Below are positions 7,558 through 15,459 of a stretch of DNA of 21,436 bases, one piece after another. Both the position numbers and the translations under genes were made by a program. This DNA is from DASYSA01 sp036003885 (lineage in GTDB: Bacteria > Acidobacteriota > Blastocatellia > UBA7656): NCBI GenBank assembly GCA_036003885.1, contig DASYSA010000259.1, forward strand, positions 1 through 21,436, written 5' to 3'. Each line of letters begins with the position of its first letter. Positions within the stretch are counted from its first letter, which is position 1. The notes under the pieces were generated by a model. It searched no databases and had not been told where the DNA came from. It saw only the letters and a program-made list of their open reading frames with translations.

Positions 7558-8595
7558 GTGAATAGAGTCCGATATGGTTTCTGGATGCCGATCTTCGGCG
7601 GCTGGCTCCGCAACGTCGAAGATGAACAGATGGAAGCCACTTTCTCCTATAACAAACGGCTTGCACAGCGAGCCGAACAGGTCGGGTACGACATCGCGCT
7701 CCTGGCAGAGCTGAACCTGAATGACATCAAAGGCGCGACCGCTCCAGTGCTTGAATGCTGGACGACCGCCGCCGCCCTGGCATCGGTAACCGACAAGCTG
7801 GAGTTGATGAATGCGATACGTCCGGGCTTTCGGCTGCCGGCCATAACCGCGAAGATGGCAGCCAACATCGATCACATCGCCTCAGGCCGCTTCAGCCTGA
7901 ACGTGGTCTCGGCGTGGTGGGAACAGGAGATGCGCGAGTATGGCGGCACGTGGGTGGCCCATGGCGAGCGTTATGAACGCACACGCGAGTTTATCCAGGT
8001 GATGCAGGGAATGTGGACTGAAGAGGAGTTCAGCTTCGAGGGCAGATACTACAAGGTCGAGAAGGCCCACCTTGAACCAAAACCCGTCAGCAAACCCTGG
8101 CCGTCGCTCTACGCGGGCGGTGAATCGGAAGATGCCAAGCAGATGATCACGCGTTACTGTGACGGTTACCTGATGCACGGCGATCCTCCCGAAAATGTCC
8201 GGCCGCGGGTTGAGGAGATGGAACGTCGCCGGCGGGATCTCGGGCTGAAGCCTATGGTTTATGGCATTGCGGCCTATGCGATCTGCCGAAACAGCGAGGC
8301 AGAAGTGAAGCGCGAGATAGATCGCATTTGCGAGGTCAAGGATTCGGCGGGATACTTTGGCTTCAAGGATTTCACGACTCAGAGTCAGCTCGAACGCGAA
8401 CTGACGTTGCGCGACTACAGCGTGTCGAATCGGGGGCTGAGAAGCGGGCTCACGGGAACGCCCGAACAGATCGCGGAGCGGATCATCGAGTTTCGACACG
8501 CCGGAGTCGAGATATTCTTGATGCAGATGAGTCCGATGATCGAAGAGATGGAGCGGTTTGCTGAAGAGGTGATGCCGCTCGTGAACCAGGGATAG
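7558..8595 (+). CDS. LLM class flavin-dependent oxidoreductase (SfnG/SsuD-like)
   Basis: A bacterial-luciferase-like (beta/alpha)8 monooxygenase of 345 residues from GTG 7558. That start has a strong ribosome site (GAGGAGG at 7546-7552); an in-frame ATG at 7486 would overlap the previous gene and add 24 residues foreign to the family. Family signatures: 'FWMPIFGGWLRN' at the N-terminus, 'YNKRLAQRAEQVGYD', 'LELMNAIRPGFRLPAITAKM', 'DHIASGRFSLNVVSAWW', 'HGERYERTREFI' and 'WPSLYAGGESEDAKQM', then near the end 'GLRSGLTGTPEQIAERI'. These are closest to alkanesulfonate monooxygenase SsuD and dimethylsulfone monooxygenase SfnG, which use reduced FMN from a separate reductase. No reductase or sulfonate transporter is nearby, so a sulfur substrate is only a family-based guess. 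Its stop codon lies in the probable ribosome site of proB. Confidence 0.85.
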   Translation: MNRVRYGFWMPIFGGWLRNVEDEQMEATFSYNKRLAQRAEQVGYDIALLAELNLNDIKGATAPVLECWTTAAALASVTDKLELMNAIRPGFRLPAITAKMAANIDHIASGRFSLNVVSAWWEQEMREYGGTWVAHGERYERTREFIQVMQGMWTEEEFSFEGRYYKVEKAHLEPKPVSKPWPSLYAGGESEDAKQMITRYCDGYLMHGDPPENVRPRVEEMERRRRDLGLKPMVYGIAAYAICRNSEAEVKREIDRICEVKDSAGYFGFKDFTTQSQLERELTLRDYSVSNRGLRSGLTGTPEQIAERIIEFRHAGVEIFLMQMSPMIEEMERFAEEVMPLVNQG

Positions 8596-8597
8596 GG

Positions 8598-8660
8598 AAA
8601 TTCGAATGTCGAAATTCGAATTTCGAATTGAAGAAATTCGCAATTCGCAATTCGAAATTC
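8598..8660. repeat. AATTCG-type heptamer repeat with inverted copies, overlaps proB start
   Basis: Words of the type AATTCGC/AATTCGA recur every 7 bp (for instance at 8636-8655), and words in the opposite orientation lie at 8598-8630. The arms 8611-8630 and 8641-8660 are reverse complements with two mismatches and a 10-bp loop. The same word family occurs at 19641-19707. Here the repeat lies in the first codons of the longest proB frame. Confidence 0.8.
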
Positions 8661-9853
8661 CGAGTGAGTTGAACGTGCAAGGACCAGACGAACGCAGCCG
8701 AATAACAGCCGAAGCTCGCCGCGTGGTGATCAAGCTCGGCACTGCGATACTCATGCGCGAAGACGGGAGCATCGCGCTCAGCCGCTTCTACTCGTTCATT
8801 GAGGCCATTGCAGACCTCAAACGAAAAGGCCTCGAGGTGCTGCTTGTCTCATCCGGCGCGGTTGGTCTGGGCGCGGAACGTCTCGGAGTAGCCGCGCGGC
8901 CGCAGTTGCTGCCGCTAAAACAGGCTTGCGCCGCGGTCGGGCAGTCGCGCTTGATGTCGCTGTACTCGGATGCCTTCGAGCGCTTCGGCATACTTACCGC
9001 CCAGTTGCTGCTGACCGAGGAGGACTTCTCCAATCGCCAGCGCTACCTCAATCTGCGCGGCACCACGATGAAGCTGCTCGAACTTGGCGTGCTGCCCATC
9101 ATCAACGAGAATGATCCGGTCTCCGCTGCCGAACTCGAATCGATCGACGCGCCCTCGCACGTCAAGGTCAACTTCGGCGACAACGACAAGCTCTCGGCAC
9201 TGGTGGCGAGCAAGATCGAAGCCGACCTGCTGGTGATGCTGACCGATGTCGAAGGTCTCTACACGGCCGACCCGAGTCAATCGAGCGAGGCCCAGCTCAT
9301 TCCAATAGTCGAGGAGATCAGGGGCGAGATCGAGGAGCTTGCGCGCGCAGTGGCTGCCACGCAACAGTCTCGCAAAGGGCGAGGCGGGATAAGGACCAAA
9401 CTCGAGGCCGCGCGGGTGGCCGTTCACTCGGGATGCGCAACCATCATCGCGGGAGGCAAAACCGAAGGGGTCATCGGGCGTCTCTTCGCGGGCGAGAATC
9501 TTGGCACATTGTTCCTGCCTCAGTCGGGTCTGCCCGTTAAACGCCGCTGGATCGCGTTTGCTACCAGCGTCAAGGCGGCTCTGGTCGTAAACGAAGGTGC
9601 ACAGAGAGCCCTCGCCGAGCGCAAAGCGAGCCTCCTCGCCGCAGGCTTGCTCGAAGTGAGAGGGACCTTCGACCGCGGCGATGTAGTGAGCATACTCGAT
9701 CAGCAGGAGCGCGAATTCGCGCGCGGCATGGTGAACTACTCGAGCGACGAAGCCCGCAAGATAGCAGGCTTGAGGTCGGACAGAATCGACGAGCTGATCG
9801 AGAATCGAAACTACGACGCGTTGATTACTCGCGACAACATAGCGTTTCTTTGA
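8606..9853 (+). CDS. proB: Glutamate 5-kinase
   Basis: Phosphorylates glutamate to gamma-glutamyl phosphate, the first step of proline synthesis, in the cytoplasm. The amino acid kinase domain shows 'RRVVIKLGTAIL', 'LLVSSGAVGLGAERLG', 'VGQSRLMSLY', 'LPIINENDPVSAAELES', 'FGDNDKLSALVASKI', 'MLTDVEGLYTADP' and 'GGIRTKLEAARVAVHSG'. A C-terminal PUA domain follows (about 305-380 in this numbering: 'AALVVNEGAQRAL', 'GDVVSILDQQEREFARGMVNYSS'). The segment between INEND and GDND is about a dozen residues longer than in E. coli. The ATG at 8606 has a fair ribosome site (TAGGG, shared with the previous stop), but gives about 30 extra residues derived from the AATTCG repeat; TTG 8669 or GTG 8675 would give a usual N-terminus. 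proA follows after 105 bp. Confidence 0.93.
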   Translation: MSKFEFRIEEIRNSQFEIPSELNVQGPDERSRITAEARRVVIKLGTAILMREDGSIALSRFYSFIEAIADLKRKGLEVLLVSSGAVGLGAERLGVAARPQLLPLKQACAAVGQSRLMSLYSDAFERFGILTAQLLLTEEDFSNRQRYLNLRGTTMKLLELGVLPIINENDPVSAAELESIDAPSHVKVNFGDNDKLSALVASKIEADLLVMLTDVEGLYTADPSQSSEAQLIPIVEEIRGEIEELARAVAATQQSRKGRGGIRTKLEAARVAVHSGCATIIAGGKTEGVIGRLFAGENLGTLFLPQSGLPVKRRWIAFATSVKAALVVNEGAQRALAERKASLLAAGLLEVRGTFDRGDVVSILDQQEREFARGMVNYSSDEARKIAGLRSDRIDELIENRNYDALITRDNIAFL

Positions 9854-9866
9854 TAGGTACGCCTGG

Positions 9867-9941
9867 GTACGCAGGCTTCCAGCCTGCAGGTACTCGGCCA
9901 GGATCACAACTCTCAGGCAAGCAGGCTGGAAGCCTGCGTAC
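9867..9941. repeat. Perfect 21-bp inverted repeat between proB and proA
   Basis: The arm at 9867-9887 is the exact reverse complement of the arm at 9921-9941, with a 33-bp spacer. Each arm is itself a small palindrome: GCAGGCT, TCC, AGCCTGC (7-bp stem, 3-base loop). The element can therefore fold as one long stem or as two small hairpins, as REP/BIME-like elements do. It fills most of the gap between the two proline genes and could attenuate or stabilise the transcript. It ends 17 bp before the proA start. Confidence 0.93.
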
Positions 9942-9958
9942 GCAGATGGGGACGGATT

Positions 9959-11290
9959 ATGCAGACCACTGCGCCATCGACGAGTTCAACAGCAGTCATC
10001 GAAGCCGCGAGGAAGGCGAAGGCCGCTTCGGCTGTGCTGGCGCGCACGACAACAAAAGAGAAGGATCTTGCGCTTATTACAATCGCGCGGTCGCTTCGAG
10101 AGAAGGCAGGCGAGATCCTCGCGGCCAACCGGAAAGACCTCGATACCGCGCGGCCTTTCGTTGAAGGCGGGCAGATGGCCGACTCACTCTACCGGCGTCT
10201 CAAGCTGGACGAGGCGAAGCTCGCCGATATTATCGCGGGCTTCGAGCAGGTAGCCGCGCTTGAAGATCCGATCGGCAAGGTGACTTATGCGGTCGAGCTC
10301 GACGAAGGGCTTCGGCTGTATCGGGTCACTTGCCCGATAGGCGTCGTCGGAGTTGTATTCGAATCTCGACCGGACGCGCTCACGCAGATTGCATCGCTTT
10401 GCCTCAAGAGCGGAAACGGCGTGTTGCTAAAAGGGGGCAGGGAAGCCGAGCATTCTAACCGAGCGTTGTTCGAGGTCATTCAATCGGCCGCCGCGAGCGC
10501 GGGCCTGCCGCCTGAAGCAATGGTCTTGCTCGAGAGCCGTGAAGACGTAAGATCGATGCTCTCGGCCGAAGGGTTTGTCGATCTGATCATTCCGCGCGGC
10601 TCGAATGCCCTGGTGCGCTTCGTTCAGGAGAACACCGCGATCCCGGTGCTCGGACACGCGGAAGGCATCTGTCATATCTACGTGGACCGAGCTGCCGATC
10701 TCGCGAAGGCTCTCGCAATAGCCATCGATGCGAAGGTGCAATACCCGGCTGTCTGCAATGCGGTCGAGACGCTCCTCGTGCATCGTGATGTCGCGGCGGT
10801 CTTTTTGCCGGATGTGATACGCAGACTTCAGAAACTGGGCGTCGAAGTGAGACTTGATCGACGGGCGATTGAGCAATTCGGCATTGATGGTATTGTGACT
10901 GCCACTGAAGAAGACTGGAGCACGGAGTACTGCGACTTGATTCTTTCGATTAAGGTTGTCGACTCCATAGATGAGGCCATCTCGCACATAAACACATATG
11001 GGTCACGCCACACCGACGCGATGATAACTGAAGACGCAGCTGCATTCGACAGGTTCTTCGCTGAGGTCGATTCGGCGGGTGTGTACTTGAATGCGTCGAC
11101 CAGGTTCGCCGACGGCTATCGTTATGGTTTTGGGGCCGAGGTAGGCATAAGCACCGGTAAGCTCCATCCGCGTGGACCGGTCGGGCTCGAGGGCCTGGTG
11201 ACTTACAAGTACAAGCTGGTGGGTGAAGGCCAGACCGTTACGTCGTATAGCGGAGACAAGGCGCGACGCCTGACGCATAGACCGCTTTAG
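9959..11290 (+). CDS. proA: Glutamate-5-semialdehyde dehydrogenase (gamma-glutamyl phosphate reductase)
   Basis: Reduces gamma-glutamyl phosphate with NADPH to glutamate semialdehyde, the second step of proline synthesis, and acts with ProB upstream. The 443-residue length is close to the family norm. An aldehyde dehydrogenase fold is clear: 'CPIGVVGVVFESRPDALTQIASLCLKSGN' near residues 124-152, 'LLKGGREAEHSNRAL', 'DLIIPRGSNALVRFV', the catalytic cysteine C266 in 'VQYPAVCNAVETLLVH', and near the end 'YGSRHTDAMITED', 'VYLNASTRFADGYRYGFGAEVGIS' and 'HPRGPVGLEGLVTYKY'. The ATG at 9959 is the only suitable in-frame start after the inverted repeat. A heptamer hairpin begins at the base after its stop codon and may end the transcript. 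Confidence 0.96.
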   Translation: MQTTAPSTSSTAVIEAARKAKAASAVLARTTTKEKDLALITIARSLREKAGEILAANRKDLDTARPFVEGGQMADSLYRRLKLDEAKLADIIAGFEQVAALEDPIGKVTYAVELDEGLRLYRVTCPIGVVGVVFESRPDALTQIASLCLKSGNGVLLKGGREAEHSNRALFEVIQSAAASAGLPPEAMVLLESREDVRSMLSAEGFVDLIIPRGSNALVRFVQENTAIPVLGHAEGICHIYVDRAADLAKALAIAIDAKVQYPAVCNAVETLLVHRDVAAVFLPDVIRRLQKLGVEVRLDRRAIEQFGIDGIVTATEEDWSTEYCDLILSIKVVDSIDEAISHINTYGSRHTDAMITEDAAAFDRFFAEVDSAGVYLNASTRFADGYRYGFGAEVGISTGKLHPRGPVGLEGLVTYKYKLVGEGQTVTSYSGDKARRLTHRPL

Positions 11291-11507
11291 TCATTTGTCA
11301 TTGGTCCGTTGTCCGTTGTCAGTTGTGCATCCTGCAAGATCAGCACTCCGCTCGGATTTCGCTAACAGTCTCAGCAACTGACCGCCGACCAGACTGAGAT
11401 AACTAGCCACAGACAACTAACCAGAGACAACGAACAACCCACAACGGACAACGGACAACGGACCATGGACAACGGCCAAATGACAAATGACAAGTGACAA
11501 ATCACAA
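11291..11507. repeat. Long inverted heptamer repeat (ACAACGG / RTGACAA words) downstream of proA
   Basis: Fills most of the 273-bp gap between proA and the large oxidoreductase gene. The left side (11291-11328) has TTGTCCG/TTTGTCA-type words; the right side (11411-11507) has their complements as 7-bp repeats: ACAACGG at 11441-11461 and ATGACAA, ATGACAA, GTGACAA at 11480-11500. Exact pairings are 11303-11320 with 11447-11464 (18 bp) and 11291-11301 with 11480-11490 (11 bp). The spacer 11329-11410 has no feature I recognise. A terminator or attenuator role is inference. Confidence 0.88.
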
Positions 11508-11563
11508 CCCACCTGCTATTAAATTACTTACCCCCACTGTCGAACCGATGACGAGGAAAATAG

Positions 11564-14500
11564 ATGGCATTACAACACTTGCCTGAAAATCCGAGGGCGG
11601 AAGCGCGGGCATGGAACCTTCAACTCGGCGTCCCCGGGTTTAAGTACGCCGACCTGAATCGGGTGCGCAGGGTCGAAGCGCTCGACCGCGTCTTTTTGGA
11701 TGAACTTCGCACGGCGGCCCCTCAACTCGCGGAAGACTTCAAGAAATATAGAGACTCGAGCGGCAAGGATCGTCCGAAGCTCCAAGAGTCCGAGTTATTG
11801 ATCAAGGTCGCGCCCTACGTCGGGACATTCATCGCTCGCCTGTTCCATATCGAGGCTGAGCACCAAGCCCTCTGCCAACGAGTTCGCGACGACCAGGTCG
11901 TCTTCAGGTGGAAGCGTAATTTCGTGGAGCGCCAGCTATTCAAGAAGAAGCCTTCGATGGACGATATGGCGAAGATGGATGCGGTCGAGCTTGAGTTTGC
12001 CTATCGCGAAGTCGTCGATTCACTCATGCCATATTCCTCCCTCGTCTCAGATCCCGAGCGCGAGCTAGCTGTCGTGTGCACCTCTCTCCAGGAAATGATA
12101 GAAAAGCCGAGCGGCCAGGGCGCCGAAGACGCAGCTCGAGCCGATGCCGAAGCAAAGCTTGCAAAGGTCGAAGCCTGGGCCCTTGCCCTCGCATTTCATC
12201 CCGCTCTCGAGGGACGGCGGAGGCACATCACCTCCTTCCACATGCCGCACAAGACCGACTACAACGAACTGGTTCCTCGTATTCGCCCCCGTGCCGATCT
12301 TCCCGAGTACTTCATGGGCCCGCCCGAGACTCGAAGGCATCGCGACGGATTCAACCTGACCGACTTACGCTACTCGCCGCGTGAGAACCTGCGCGAGAGT
12401 CACTACTGTCTCACCTGTCATGAGCGCGGCAAGGACTCGTGCTCGACCGGGCTTCTTAAGAAGGACGGCGCGATCGATCGGAACCCGCTTGGAATCCTGC
12501 TCGAGGGCTGCCCACTGGAGGAAAAGATCTCAGAGATGATCGAGCTCTACCGAGACGGCCATCCGATAGGAGCGCTGGCGGTGATCATGATCGACAACCC
12601 GATGGTAGCGGGTACTGGCCATCGCATCTGCAACGACTGTATGAAGAGTTGCATCTTCCAGAAACAGGATCCGGTGAACATCCCGCAGATCGAAACCGGG
12701 ATCCTCACCGAAGTGCTCCGGCTGCCGTACGGTTTCGAAATAGTGTCATTGCTCACCCGGTGGAACCCGATCAATGCGAGGCGTCCATATCCGCTCCGTT
12801 ACAACGGCAAGAACGTGCTGGTAGTGGGCATGGGGCCTGCCGGCTACACGCTTGCGCAGCATCTGCTGAACGAAGGCTTCGGCGTGGTCGGCATCGAAGG
12901 GCTGAAGGTCGAGCCGCTGGCAATTCCGCTTCGCGGGTCGAAGCGCCGCGTGCCGCGGCCGATCCGCGACGTGGAAGACATTGTCGGCCCGCTTTCCGAG
13001 CGGCCCACGCTCGGGTTCGGCGGAGTGGCCGAATACGGGATCACAGTGCGCTGGGACAAGAACTTTCTCGACATCAACTATGTGATCCTGATGCGCCGCA
13101 AGAAATTCCGCCTGCTGGACGGCGTGCGCTTCGGTGGAACTCTGGGCATCGAGGATGCGTGGAGCCTTGGATTCGACCACATCGCCATAGCCGCGGGCGC
13201 CGGGCGGCCCACAATCGTGTCGATGCAGAACAACCTGGCGCGGGGCGTGCGAATGGCTTCCGACTTCCTGATGGCGCTTCAAGGCCAGGGCGCTTATCGA
13301 AAGAACTCGCTGACCAATCTGCAGGTCGAACTGCCGGCGGTTGTCATCGGCGGGGGGCTGACTGCGATCGACACCGCCACCGAGCTGCAGGCGTACTATG
13401 TGACTCAGGTCGAGAAAGTGCTCGAGCGTTACGAACGCTTGAAGAGACGCATCGGCGAAGATGCGGTATGGGCGCGGCTCGACGAAGAGGAGACCAGGAC
13501 CGTTCGAACATGGCTGGACCACGGCCGCATGGTGCACGCTGAACGCGCTGCGGCGAAGGCGGCCGGTCGCGAGCCTGACTTCGCGCGACTTGTGCGCTCA
13601 TGGGGCGGCGTCACCATCGTCTACCGCAAGCGGCTGCAGGATTCTCCCGCGTATCGTCTCAATCACGAAGAGGTGATCAAGTCGCTTGAAGAAGGCATCG
13701 GGGTTGCAGAATGCATGAGCCCAGTGGCCAGCCTGCTGGATGGAGACGACCACGTGAATGCTTTGGAATGTACACGCATGTCGCTGGTAGACGGCAAGTG
13801 GAAGGACACGGGGGAGAAGGTTATCTTCCCGGCCCGCGCGGTTATGGTGGCCGCGGGCACCAATCCAAACGTCGTCTATGAGAAGGAACACGCCGGTACG
13901 TTTGCAATCGATGAGAAGGCGTCGTGTTTTGCAATGCACCGCGTAGTCGAGGGCGCCGACGGGTCCACGCATCTCGAGCCGGTTAAGCCTGGCGAGACCG
14001 GCTTCTTCACTTCATACGAGAAGGACGGGCGCTACATCAGTTTTTATGGCGACGCGCATCCGGTCTTCGCGGGCAACGTAGTCAAAGCCATGGCGTCGGC
14101 GCTGCACGGGTATCAAGAGATTGTGAAACTGTTTGAGATCGAGATCGCATCCCAGTACCTCGAGGAACAGGCCGAGCGGGAGAATGCCTGGGTACGCTTT
14201 GCCGAAGTGCTCGAAGACGGAATGCGGGCGGTCGTCGTGGACGCGATTCGACTGGCCGATCGCATAGTCGAGGTAATTGCGCGGGCGCCGATGGCTGCGC
14301 GGAACTTCAGACCCGGACAGTTCTATCGCCTGCAGAACTACGAAGGTACGGCGGAGGTGGTTGAAGGAATCAGGCTGACAATGGAGGGTCTGGCGTTGAC
14401 GGGGGCCTGGACTGATCCTGCGCGCGGGTTGATCTCGCTGATCGTGCTCGAGATGGGGGGATCATCGCGATTGTGCTCGACGCTGGAGCCTGGTGAAGAG

Positions 14501-15193
14501 ATCGTCCTGATGGGCCCAACCGGTACGCCGACCGAGATACCGGAGGGCGAGACGGTATTGCTGGCAGGCGGGGGGCTCGGAAATGCAGTACTCTTCTCGA
14601 TTGCCCAGGCAATGAAAGCGGCAGGGAATCGGGTGATCTATTTTGCCGGCTACAAACGACCGAGCGATCTGTTCAAGCGCCGGGCTATTGAAGAGGGTTG
14701 CGACACGGTCGTGTGGAGTGTCGACGAAGGTCCAGCCATTTCAACCCATCGCGCGCAGGACCGCACAACCATTGGGAACATCGTGCAGGCTATGGACCGC
14801 TATGCGCGGGGCGAGCTTGGAGAGGTTACGATTCGGCTCCAGGATGTTGATCGTTTGGTCGCGATCGGTTCAGATCGGATGATGGACGCAGTGCGGCAGG
14901 CGCGCAAGGCTGTGCTAAAAGACGTGCTGCACGAACGAGTAGCCATTGGGTCGATCAATTCCCCGATGCAGTGCATGCTCAAGGAGGTGTGCTCGCAGTG
15001 CCTGCAGCGGCAGGTGGATCCGGAGACGGGCCGCGAGTCGCTGGTCTTCAGTTGTTTCAATCAGGATCAGAAGCTGGATAACGTGGACTTTCATTTCCTG
15101 GGTCAAAGATTGCGACAGAACTCGGCGGCCGAGAAGCTCACGTCATTCTGGCTGGATCATCTATTTGAGCAGCGCGAGGTGCAGGTGGTGTGA
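11564..15193 (+). CDS. Large fused iron-sulfur flavoprotein, GltD/NfnB-like plus PyrK/NfnA-like
   Basis: A 1,209-residue cytoplasmic redox protein. Residues 1-270 form a helical region that I do not recognise. A Fer4_20-type domain follows: C282, C285, C293, C316 (in GCPL), C356, C359 and C363, then 'NIPQIE' with Q375/E377. This gives seven cysteines plus a possible Gln/Glu ligand, as in dihydropyrimidine dehydrogenase and NfnB, so two [4Fe-4S] clusters are likely. An FAD-binding GMGPAG lies at 422-427 and an NAD(P)-binding GGGLTA at 596-601, then a helical insertion of about 70 residues before 'TIVYRKR' (684-690). The C-terminal part has an FNR-like FAD motif 'RPGQFYRL' (916-923), a nucleotide motif AGGGLGN (1001-1007) and C1137, C1143, C1146, C1164 for a PyrK-like [2Fe-2S] cluster. 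It could exchange electrons between NADH, NADPH and ferredoxin; the exact reaction is inferred. GAGG at 11552-11555 supports the start. Confidence 0.8.
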   Translation: MALQHLPENPRAEARAWNLQLGVPGFKYADLNRVRRVEALDRVFLDELRTAAPQLAEDFKKYRDSSGKDRPKLQESELLIKVAPYVGTFIARLFHIEAEHQALCQRVRDDQVVFRWKRNFVERQLFKKKPSMDDMAKMDAVELEFAYREVVDSLMPYSSLVSDPERELAVVCTSLQEMIEKPSGQGAEDAARADAEAKLAKVEAWALALAFHPALEGRRRHITSFHMPHKTDYNELVPRIRPRADLPEYFMGPPETRRHRDGFNLTDLRYSPRENLRESHYCLTCHERGKDSCSTGLLKKDGAIDRNPLGILLEGCPLEEKISEMIELYRDGHPIGALAVIMIDNPMVAGTGHRICNDCMKSCIFQKQDPVNIPQIETGILTEVLRLPYGFEIVSLLTRWNPINARRPYPLRYNGKNVLVVGMGPAGYTLAQHLLNEGFGVVGIEGLKVEPLAIPLRGSKRRVPRPIRDVEDIVGPLSERPTLGFGGVAEYGITVRWDKNFLDINYVILMRRKKFRLLDGVRFGGTLGIEDAWSLGFDHIAIAAGAGRPTIVSMQNNLARGVRMASDFLMALQGQGAYRKNSLTNLQVELPAVVIGGGLTAIDTATELQAYYVTQVEKVLERYERLKRRIGEDAVWARLDEEETRTVRTWLDHGRMVHAERAAAKAAGREPDFARLVRSWGGVTIVYRKRLQDSPAYRLNHEEVIKSLEEGIGVAECMSPVASLLDGDDHVNALECTRMSLVDGKWKDTGEKVIFPARAVMVAAGTNPNVVYEKEHAGTFAIDEKASCFAMHRVVEGADGSTHLEPVKPGETGFFTSYEKDGRYISFYGDAHPVFAGNVVKAMASALHGYQEIVKLFEIEIASQYLEEQAERENAWVRFAEVLEDGMRAVVVDAIRLADRIVEVIARAPMAARNFRPGQFYRLQNYEGTAEVVEGIRLTMEGLALTGAWTDPARGLISLIVLEMGGSSRLCSTLEPGEEIVLMGPTGTPTEIPEGETVLLAGGGLGNAVLFSIAQAMKAAGNRVIYFAGYKRPSDLFKRRAIEEGCDTVVWSVDEGPAISTHRAQDRTTIGNIVQAMDRYARGELGEVTIRLQDVDRLVAIGSDRMMDAVRQARKAVLKDVLHERVAIGSINSPMQCMLKEVCSQCLQRQVDPETGRESLVFSCFNQDQKLDNVDFHFLGQRLRQNSAAEKLTSFWLDHLFEQREVQVV

Positions 15194-15255
15194 GTGCTCG
15201 GCACAAGTTGCCTCGAAGATGAGAGTATCCGGGGGCTCGCGAGTGGGGGAGGCAG

Positions 15256-15459
15256 ATGAAGCTAAGAGTCATTGTTCACGAAGCAGAAGAGGGCGGCTAT
15301 TGGGCCGAAGTTCCGTCCATTCCGGGTTGCGCCACGCAAGCGGAGAACGTCGAAGAACTGCTCAAGAATCTCGCTGAAGCCGTCGAAGGCTGTTTGTCCG
15401 CGGACATTCCGGTGAACCGAGTGACCGGGCACGACCGGATACTGGAAATCGCTCTATGA
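15256..15459 (+). CDS. hicB: HicB-like antitoxin
   Basis: A 67-residue protein with the HicB/UPF0150 pattern: 'LRVIVHEAEEGGYWAEVPSIPGCATQAENVEELLKNLAEAVEGCL', a partly degraded RNase H-like fold. Known HicB proteins bind and neutralise HicA. This copy ends right after the core domain and lacks the C-terminal DNA-binding segment (HTH or RHH) of longer HicB proteins, so it probably does not repress its own promoter by itself. A strong ribosome site (GGGGAGG) precedes the ATG. Its last four bases overlap the hicA start (ATGA), typical for a toxin-antitoxin pair. The antitoxin comes first, opposite to the classical hicAB order. Confidence 0.88.
   Translation: MKLRVIVHEAEEGGYWAEVPSIPGCATQAENVEELLKNLAEAVEGCLSADIPVNRVTGHDRILEIAL

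Noticed and set aside
12746..13542. Long alternate frames on both strands inside the fused oxidoreductase
   Set aside because: The main frame carries all conserved cofactor motifs; the others are Arg/Pro-rich with no motifs.
15194..15255. Attachment site or mobile element border near hicBA
   Set aside because: No integrase, no tRNA and no direct repeat was seen around the pair.
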